Positions 55,923-64,000 of a stretch of 64,000 nt of DNA are shown here, piece after piece (positions within the stretch are counted from its first letter, which is position 1; each line of letters starts with the position of its first letter). Source of the DNA: Hesseltinella vesiculosa (Eukaryota; Mucoromycota; Mucoromycetes; Mucorales; Cunninghamellaceae); assembly GCA_002104935.1 (NCBI GenBank), contig MCGT01000023.1, forward strand, positions 1-64,000, in the 5' to 3' direction. The notes under the pieces are model-generated. The model ran no database searches. It worked only from the letters and a program-made list of their open reading frames with translations, and was not told the DNA's origin. Position numbers and translations under genes: made by a program.

Positions 55923-56716
55923 TCCCCTCTTCTCCTATTCTTCTTCTCTCATTGCATTTTTAAAATCCTGTTCCACTCCCCTTTTCTTTTTTGTTTTTTA
56001 TTTTAGCTCCAACTATACCATCTCATGCACCTAATATCGTTACCTTCTTTCCACCCCCTTTTTTGTAAAACATAAACTTTTCTTTTCTTTGTACACTACA
56101 CTTTTGCATCAGCCGTGTCTGGTAACAATCCTCGATCAAATTGGCTGGCCAACCTTTCCCATTTCTATTTTTTTTAAAAATTGCTCCCTTTTGGATGTAA
56201 GCCACATGTGCAGCAATCAAGGCTAAAGAAAACCAGCCTGTCTGGCTGCTAGTGCAAAAACGAGAGATATTTAACATTTGCACAAGCCGAAAAGGTACTT
56301 TGGCAGGTATAGAACCAAAGCGTTATTGGCACCCATTGTCCATATATCAGCTTGACTTTTCAATGCCAAAAAAAAAAAAAAGTAATTCAATATCCGCCCG
56401 TGTGTAAAAGGGAGGGAAAGTCTCAATTCTTGGGCTGGAAGCTACGTCGCTTCTTGCTATTGAAGGAGGTTTTGCCAGTGGCCGTGGTTGTGAAGATGAC
56501 ACGGGAAAGATGCCAGCAGTAAAAGGAATGAAGGCAAACCACTGTCTTCCTCATGCATCCGCTGCCGAGGAGGTGTTCATTGGGCGAGTGCCGTTCGTTT
56601 CAGCACCCGACAGCAATGTGATTGGCCTGCGTTCAAAACCTCTGGGTCAGTTGAAAAAGGCCACCAACTCTTTTTTTTCTTTCTTATTTGACAATACTTA
56701 ACAGCTTCAATACATC
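55923..56716. other. Intergenic region upstream of the Serinc gene
   Basis: No gene is supported. 56410-56690 has GC-richer, coding-like sequence: a 63-codon + frame (56510-56701), and on the minus strand a frame ending ATGKTSFNSKKRRSFQPKN near 56435. Neither has a recognisable family and the frames are short. Confidence 0.4.
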
Positions 56717-58583
56717 ATGGGTGCTGCTCTAAGTTGTATAGCTTTGCCTGCTTTAGGCTCTGTTGGAGGATGGATTGCAAGTTGCTTTTCTGCTGCTGCA
56801 TGCTCATTGGCTTGCAAAAGGTAAACCATATCAACAAAGAAGAAAGGAAAAGCTTGGCTAACGTTTTTTTTTCTTGGCAGCTGCAACTGCAATAATTCTA
56901 TAGCTACTCGAGTGGGATTTGCCGTACGAACCATGTTTCTTCAGATACAATGAGAACATCTGTAACTCACGATTGCCATTGTCTTGTAGATTATCTTTTT
57001 ATTCAACTCAATCGTACTACCCCCAAAACTCAAAATATTTTTCCGTGGGCTGACCGTCCGCAACCACTCACTGCATTTTTTTTTTTCACTAGTTTGCTTG
57101 GCTCATGCTATCGAATTGGGCGATTAAGAAATTACAGCACATGACACTAGACTATCTGAAATTGGAATGCGCGGAAGGAGCTTGCTATGGCATCATTGCG
57201 GTAAAGAACTCCCTCCCTCTCCTTGCTTGGTAGCTCATTTTTTTTTTTTTTTACCAGGTGCACCGAGTCTGTTTTGCTCTGGTACTGTTCCATACGATTC
57301 TTGGGTTGCTACTGTTGGGTGTACACGACAGTCGACAGAAACGGGCAGCCATCCAGAACGGATGGTGGGGTCCCAAAGTCCTGTGCTGGATCCTTCTTGT
57401 GGTGCTCTCGTTTTTCATCCCCAACGGCTTCTTCATGGTGTGGGGCAACTACTTTGCGCTGATTGGCGCAGCCATCTTTATCCTGTTTGGCCTGGTTCTG
57501 CTCGTCGACTTCGCGCACAACTGGACCGAGCGTTGCCTGGAAAACTGGGAATACCAAGAATCCAACAAATGGAAATACATCCTGATAGCTGGCACGATGC
57601 TGATGTTCTCTGGCGCCATCACCCTGACTGGACTCATGTACGGCTTCTTTGCCACGAACGGCTGCTCACTCAATCAGTTCTTCATCACCTTCAACATGAT
57701 CTTGTGTCTCTTGGTGACGGTGCTTTGCGTCACGCCGTCTGTCCAAGAAGCCAACGCGCGCTCGGGCCTGTCACAGTCCTCGATTGTCGTCATCTACTGC
57801 ACGTACTTGGTCCTATCTGCCGTCGCCAACGAACCCAACGACAAGGAATGCAACCCATTGCGCCGCTCGCACGGCAGCCAAACGACCACCGTCGTCCTGG
57901 GCGCTATCTTCACCTTCCTGGCCGTTGCCTACTCCACAAGCCGAGCTGCCACCCAAGGTCTGGTTAAGTCTCATCACGCCTCGCAATTGCGAGACGATGA
58001 CGTCGATACATCCAGTGCTGTTCCATTGATGGCTAACCAAGTTGATGCAGGGGTCCAACGTATGCGTACCGAGGGAACCAACCGCGAACACTTGATTGCT
58101 GCGGTCGAGAGCGGGCAAGTCGAAAATGCCAACAGGATGAAACTTCACCGTCTCACTCCTCATTTTTTTAAATAGAGCCATGCCTCGTTCAGCTCTCTAC
58201 GAAGATGACGATGATGATGATATGGATGACGTCGACGACAGAGACGATGAACGGTATGGGTCAGTTTACAGCTACTCATTCTTCCATTTTATTTTTGCCA
58301 TTGCAGCCATGTATGTGGCCATGCTCTTGACAAATTGGTAAGACAGCAAAAGACTCTGTCCACAACATGACGACCCTCATTCCCTTCTCTTTCTCCATCT
58401 ACAAGGAATACCATCACTGTCGAAGACGTGCAAAATCCAAATGAAGATGGTGACTTTGTCCGCATTGGCCAAAGTTACACTGCAGTGTGGGTCAAGATCG
58501 TATCTGGCTGGTTGTGTATCATCATTTACTCTTGGACCCTGATTGCCCCTGTGGTGATGCCTGACCGTTTCGATGATTACTAA
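56717..58583 (+). CDS. TMS1: Serinc/TMS1-family membrane protein
   Basis: Serinc proteins are multi-pass membrane proteins, with about 10-11 TM helices, implicated in lipid/phosphatidylserine handling. Start MGAALSCIALPALGSVGGWIASC matches the family. Landmarks: SCNCNNSIATRVGFA, then IIFLFNSI (split by introns), FAWLMLSNWAIKKLQHM, ACYGIIAVHRVCFALVLFHTIL, AIQNGWWGPKVLCWILLVVLSFFIPN, then TM segments to VVIYCTYLVLSAVANEPND. An acidic Asp-rich loop (ALYEDDDDDDMDDVDD) precedes the last TM pair (FFHFIFAIAAMYVAMLLTNW; SGWLCIIIYSWTLIAPVVMPDRFDDY). The intron before the Asp loop uses a GC-AG donor (58115-58176), the only in-frame option I found. Seven exons or so. Confidence 0.9.
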
Positions 58584-58752
58584 AGATTCCCACCTCCCCT
58601 CTTTCGTGTATAGTTTATCCTCCCGCCCATCCTGTTTAATTAAATCCATTTTTTTTTCCTTCTTTTTGTGATCGTGTGGCAGCCAACTCCGAACTCAATA
58701 AATTCTCAAGCTGACTTTTTTTTTTTTTTCTTTCTGACTTCGTTGACACAGA

Positions 58753-59565
58753 ATGTCACTATCTAAAGTCTTATGTCAATTACCAAAACTGTCTCGATCT
58801 ACAAGCATAATTCATGAGCCATGGTATCTGGTAGCGGTAAAGATCCTACCTAATACAGCATTTTTTTTCTTTTTTTTTCTTTTTTTTTTTGATCCCAATT
58901 TCGTTCATAGGCCGTTGTCATGACTACGCTAAATCAACCTCAAGATCTGCCCCAACTCTACGACCATGTGAAACAAAAGACGACAAACGATGATGAGCTG
59001 ATGGAAGTGGTGCTTCGTATGAAAGAGGCCATCTTCAAGAGCGGTGTGATCCTTGGCACTCCCAGAATCATCAATAGCCTCACCTCCCTCCATTCCCATT
59101 TGCCAGCTAGCCTGTCAGAGCGATTGCCAAAGCAGCCTCTCAGGTAAAAAAAAAAAAAAAAAAAACGCAAAGAAAATTTCACCGTCCTTCTCTAGACAGC
59201 CTGTGGATGAGTCTACCCTGAAACGCCGAGGACAAGACATGTTTGACCGCATCTACGAGCGCCATGCTGGTCGCGTGATGAGCAACTTGGTAACTGCCTA
59301 CCCCGATCTTGGCTCACATGCACTCATCGACGGCTATGGCCGGATCCTCTCTGAAGTGTCTGTGGTCAATGCTCTCGACACGAGTTTGGTGATTGTGGCA
59401 GGTTTGATGTGCGATAACCTCCCATCTCAGCTCAAAGGACATTACCATGGCGCGTTGCATCACGGATCCACTGCTGACCAATTGGGTGATCTGCAGTGCC
59501 TGGTGCAGCAGCTTTGTCTCCACTACCACCGTACTTACTGCCCCTTGCCCACCAAAACCAAATAA
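58753..59565 (+). CDS. Carboxymuconolactone decarboxylase/AhpD-like protein
   Basis: Three exons. Exon 1 (58753-58836) gives MSLSKVLCQLPKLS ... EPWYLVA, joined in frame to AVVMTTLNQPQDLPQLYDHV at about 58912. Exons 2-3 follow, split by an intron with a long A-run near 59144-59163. The CMD-like core is YPDLGSHALIDGYGRILSEV, ALDTSLVIVAGLMCDNLPSQLKGHYHGALHHGST. The His residues align with the AhpD-type HxxG(A)xxxG region, but the CxxC/His redox pair of true AhpD is not clear: a single Cys (LMCDN) is visible. The protein may be an enzyme of uncharacterised reaction. About 220 aa. Confidence 0.78.
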
Positions 59566-59846
59566 CCCCGCCTCTAATGCCTATACAAGTCATTTTGCGA
59601 TTTTTTATGTCCCCTGATCTCATACACGATGACCAGGGATATTTGGTCGAGCCATCAAGGTCTTTCTCAGAGTTGAAAATGTGGACCTAAAAGGTATTGA
59701 ATGGCTGATGGTGCTTTTTATATAATTGGATTGCAAGTATGATACTTTTGACAATGCTGGAATTAAAAGGTGAGAGGGAATAAAGTGGGTATGAAAAAAA
59801 GTGGGTAACAGTTCATTTCTTGGGGGGGGGGGAGGGGGTGACGAGA

Positions 59847-62800
59847 TCAGTCGTCATCGATAATTCTTGGCTCTATTTCGAGGCTCTTGGAATAGATTTG
59901 TTCTTCACTGTTGTCATTTACAGACTCAATGCAGTCCAAGAGGTAGCGTTGGATTTCTTTGATCTCCTTGATCTTATAGTAAGACACTTGCTGGAATCGA
60001 ATGATGGTCTGGTCAAGCAGCTGGGTCATGCGGACATACTTGTCAAAGTTGATGAGACTGAGGTCACCGTTGGTACTGAAGCGGAGGTCCAGGTTACCCT
60101 CGTCGACAAACACCATGTCGCTAAGGAAAATGCCCAAGAAAGGGAGGCCAGGAGGCACCGCTTGGCGCAGACACTTGCGATAGGTGGCAAAGTTGCGCTT
60201 GGAATCCGCGACCGTGTCGATGGTATGGTACATGGTTTTGTACTTTGTTGAGCGCATGGCAAGGTCCCATGTGCGTTTCAATCGAGCAATGCTGGCTGAA
60301 TTCAGTGCACATCGGATCGTCATGAGAGTATTGAAGTTGTTAAGTTGTAGGCACGCCTAAAAAAAAAGTATGAGCTTATCTACCTCACATTCTCGGCTGT
60401 GTGTGTATGGGTTACATCGGCAACCTTGATCCAGAACTTGATGGCATGCACACGAGCCTTTGTATCGAGTTCGTCGAGGATGGTGTTTGAGATCCAGTAG
60501 ACAAGCAAGGTGCTACGATGAACCATGGCTCGGACGTGGAGAACGGGCGTCGACGATTTCTTTTTTTGTGTGGCGATCAACTCGCTGGGCGGAATGGCGT
60601 AGAAGAGCGTGCTCTCCATCAGAGTCAGCTGGTTGGCGATTTCCTGTGGGTCCATACGATAGACAGCTATGCGGGTCAGACGGGAAGATGTGGTGGCGTG
60701 GGAGGCCATGGTTGACGTCGAGGCAGGGCCGTGGCTATGGTGTAAACGAGCAAGTCGAAATACATTGCGGATCGGTGTGGAGGCTGTGGACGACGGACAA
60801 GGTGCAGCGATAAGGGCCGGCGACAGAGTGATTTGATTGTCTTGGGCCTGCTCCACTGAATGACATATCGCGTTTTGTACTTCGGTATCCGAGACAGTTA
60901 ATGTCATGAGCTACATGGGAGTGAGTTGATAAAAAAAGTGTTAAGCAGCCATCAATTATTTTTTTTTTTTTGTTGGTGCTTGCTTATTTTACCTTGAGTT
61001 CAATCAGCTCGGTCATTTGCCTGGCAGGTACTGGCATGGCCAGATCCATTTCGGAGGTGACAAACGGAAGCAGTGTACGAGCAGCTTCTTTGTCTTGCGC
61101 TCCATCAAAGTAGGCTTCAAACCAGCTCTTGATGACACTATACACCCGCAGGCGCACAGGGTCACGCACATCGTTCTGCCAAAGCTCCAGTTCTTCGGTT
61201 GTCAGCGGCTCATGGGTATCTTGGTGTTCAGGAGGCGACAGATTGAAACGCTGCTTCAGCATGTTGGCCAGCACCAATGGTTCCATAAACATACGGAAGT
61301 TATAAAAGAAGGATCGGATGAACAGTGCATCTAGAAAAAATGGTAAAATGAAAAAAAAAAATTAGTCTTCATCTATTTTCCTTCTCTCATTTCCAGTCAT
61401 ACCTGGGCAGCGATCGTGACTGGTAACCATATCGATCAACACTTGTAGGCTTGCACCCACTAAATGACCGTCACTATTGTAGACAATTTCAGACTTGTTC
61501 AATTGTGGATGCAGATACCAAGTACGTTCAGCCTCAGACTTGTCATCTTCGACCTGCATCGATGCCCTGGCTTTATCTTCTTGTGTCTATTGTAAACATC
61601 GTAAAGGAACATCATGCGTCTTGAACTAACGACTCTCTATTTTTCATATTTTTTTTTTTTACTTTTTCCAATACCTTGTCATCGTCGGCACTGGCGGAGA
61701 GGTCGGTATCGGTGCTTTTTCGCAAGCGCAGGGACGATGAGATTGAGAGACGAAGGCGCATAGGCGGTGAATCTTGAGAGACCGTGGCCGCTATGGTTCT
61801 CGATGGGATAGGGATGGGCGGGCTCATGGGCTGGTCAAGGCTTTTCCGCAGCTGATTAGACAGACGCCGAGGCTTTCGGGAAATGCTGCGCAGCGACGCG
61901 ACACCCATATTTCGCAAACTTTGGGAAGTCGACAACTTGCTAAGGGCAGGCTCCTGTGATGAGCTGGGTCTGAGATGGCTAAAGAAGGAGGTTGATGGGG
62001 TGGGCTGAGGAGGAGGTGAACCAATGGATGGCCGCGACGGTGTAGGCGAAGCGGGGGCCAAATTTGCCGTCGAGGAAGATGCCGAGGGATTCGATGAGGG
62101 CATTTGCGTTGACGATTTGAGGGACTTGCTGGAGGAGGAGGAGGTTAAATAGCGCATGGCAAGGTTGGATAAGGTAGTGACACGGGGCAGACGGCGGTGG
62201 GACGAGGAGGTCGAGATGGATGCCGACGGCTGAAGGCTGCTTGTGAGGGTCGCATGGCTGGTGGTGGTGGAAGGCACAACAGCGGAATCGGTTGAGGTCA
62301 AGGTGGCCGACGAGATGTTACTAAAGGAGCTAGAGGCAGCAGCATCCAGGCTCTGGTGGGCATTTCTTCGGAAGAACTCAGACGACCGTTTGATCAGGCT
62401 GCTGGTGCTGGTGCTGAGCTGGCGGTCTGGATCATGGGAGGAGGAGGGGCGGGTGATGGAGCTGACAGAGGGGCAAGGGGACAGGCTAGTTAAGGAAATG
62501 TTGGAGTCGCGGCTCACTGGCAAAGCATCAAAGTTGTTGACAGTGGAAGTAGAGGAAAACGTGGGTGAAGCCAGGGTTTCTTCCACCGGTGGAGGAGGGA
62601 TGTTATGGATCGGCAGAGGTGGGGGTGGTTGACTGGACACGCGCTGGCGATGGTGTTGATCCAGGTTGGGTGCGGATTGCTTTTTGACAAGATGAGAGTG
62701 TTGGGAGGGCTGTGGTGGAGGTGAAGGAGGCGTGGGCTGAGGTTTCAGTTTGGGAGAGATCAAGCACACTGACTCCTTTCCCGGTTTGTCATCGCCCTGC

Positions 62801-64000
62801 TTTTCAAACGGTTTGAGGGTGGGTGATGTCGGTGACAGGGGCTCAACGTCAGGGGTACTGGTAGGTGTGATGGGTTGGTCATGGGGTGCAGTTGGCGGTT
62901 GCTGATACTCGCGCACCACTTCAATCAAGGAAGCCAGGGCATTCACCGTTGCGCTTTTTGCCTTTCTAAGTGCAAGAGTTTTGGTGTCGCTGATCTTGAT
63001 GTCATGGAATTGAAAAAAAAAGTTATTGAGAGAAGCTGTTGAAAATGAAAAAAAAAAAACGGTTTTTTTTTTTTTTTTTTTTTTTTTTTGGGTCCTCCTT
63101 CCCCACCTCAAACAAGCTCTGCTTACGGTGAGGTCATTGCAAGACGGATAGTGTGTGTGTAACAAGTCGACGATTTCTGTTTGGTGGTTGAACAGACAGG
63201 TGACGACTTGGTCAAACTGGCAGGTGGAGGAGCGAGGAGTTAAGATGGCGAGATCAAGCGAGGTTGCGATGGCTCTGGGAGGGGCGAGAGCCTTGGCTTG
63301 GGCGGGGATGGCTGGGGGTAGTTCGGGCGACGAGGTGGCCAGGCATGGCGGGGGGTTCCGGTGGATGGTTGGCAGACGACGGTGATGGACCGGATAATCT
63401 CTTCAAAGGCAACGACCTCTACCCAGAGTTGGTTGACCATGGCACGGAAACCGGCATTGTCATCGAGAAAGCCAGTCAGCTGGAGCTCGGAGCCTTTGTG
63501 GACGACTTTGCTGAGCAATTTAAGCAAGACGGAGCGCTGGTCAGCAATCATTTCTTGTTCGGCGGGATCGGCAGGGACAGGGACGGCAGCGAGCATGTTG
63601 CGGATGGAGGTGGTGGCCTGGTGAATGCGGGAGCCGAGTTGATGGTTGGAGGGAGGGGGGACGCATGTGGCTGAGAGACAGGCATCGACGAGTTCGAACA
63701 TCGTTTTGGAGACGGCTTCCGAGAGCTCCGTCAATTCTTGCTGCACAGGGGGAGCGGGAGAAGGGTGAAATGCATTTGCAGGTAGGGTATGTCTGCTAGG
63801 AGGCTTGGAAGGAGACGTGCTGGATTGGGACGACGAGCAAGGTTTGTTATGAAAGAGAGAAGTAGCTGGACTGCTGAGGGGCGTTCGGCTGGTGGGCAAG
63901 GTAGAGATGGTGGAGGAGTTGACAGGGACTCGGCTGGGTCGAAGGAGCGAGCTGGTGGGCGTGGCCGAACGAAAATCTCGCTTGATGGTTGGTGGTGAGG
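59847..64000 (-). CDS. RasGEF (CDC25-like) protein, C-terminal part, running off the window
   Basis: Guanine-nucleotide exchange factor for a Ras-type GTPase. From the right edge: a Ser/Pro-rich region with a helical segment (ELTELSEAVSKTMFELVDACLS, QEMIADQRSVLLKLL), then a second helical block (IKISDTKTLALRKAKSATVNALASLIEVVREY) and a long Ser/Thr/Pro-rich stretch. Next come the RasGEF N motif (SEIVYNSDGHLVGASLQVLIDMVTSHD; FLYNFRMFMEP-like) and the catalytic RasGEF domain (RMDPQEIANQLTLMESTLFYAIPPSEL; FWIKVAD; ALNSASIARLKRTW; LPFLGIFLSDMVFVDEGN). The stop is at 59847-59849. About 1000 codons are visible; the N-terminus, where an SH3 is often found, is outside. Introns carry T-runs (63062-63089). 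Homologous to Cdc25 proteins; an N-terminal SH3 cannot be tested. Confidence 0.9.

Noticed and set aside
57167..57967. 266-codon + frame in the Serinc region
   Set aside because: It overlaps the Serinc exon in another frame. The Serinc frame has the full set of TM helices and family motifs.
61774..63674. + strand frames across the RasGEF gene
   Set aside because: Shadows of the minus-strand Ser/Pro-rich coding sequence. They have no domains.

Overview
The window is a gene-dense piece of a fungal nuclear genome. Short spliced introns (about 50-80 nt, GTAAGT-like donors), long poly-T/poly-A runs inside introns and between genes, and the mix of Ty3/gypsy, Tc1/mariner-like, pogo/Tigger-like and DIRS-like remnants suggest an early-diverging fungus, most likely Mucoromycota (Mucorales). 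No rRNA, CRISPR, operon or bacterial signal was seen. Genus cannot be fixed from the sequence alone.

Layout. Positions 1-7400 are a repeat/transposon graveyard: an 803-bp-offset tandem duplication with tRNA T-arm-like tails, a purine tract, a frameshifted Ty3/gypsy pol fragment fused to a truncated Tc1-like transposase, and a DIRS-type relic. The palindrome TACCGGTA is strongly clustered here. From 7.4 kb a run of housekeeping genes begins with APC2 (+). Positions 11-23.5 kb hold a duplicated pair of families: two 4-coumarate:CoA ligase-like enzymes, both with PTS1-like C-termini, on the outside, and two tandem 'aromatic acid exporter/FUSC-like' membrane proteins between them. 23.6-29.2 kb is a second poor region: a doubtful multi-exon gene, a ~1-kb near-perfect palindrome beside a decayed Tigger-like transposase, and a 54-bp direct repeat bracketing 3.2 kb.

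29.2-64 kb is compact again: a CENP-K-like kinetochore gene divergent from TAF7, PDS5, VMS1/ANKZF1, an F-box-like single-exon gene, an asteroid/XPG-like nuclease-fold gene, a NADAR-domain protein, BZZ1 (F-BAR/C1/SH3/SH3) divergent from V-ATPase subunit D (VMA8), a Ser/Thr-rich single-pass cell-surface protein, a four-TM protein, a small acidic protein, a degenerate kinase, a Serinc/TMS1 protein, a CMD/AhpD-like protein, and the C-terminal part of a CDC25-type RasGEF that runs off the right edge.

There is no obvious single pathway. The recurring themes are mitotic chromosome machinery (APC2, CENP-K, PDS5) and the duplicated ligase/exporter block, which could represent acyl/aromatic-acid activation coupled to export.
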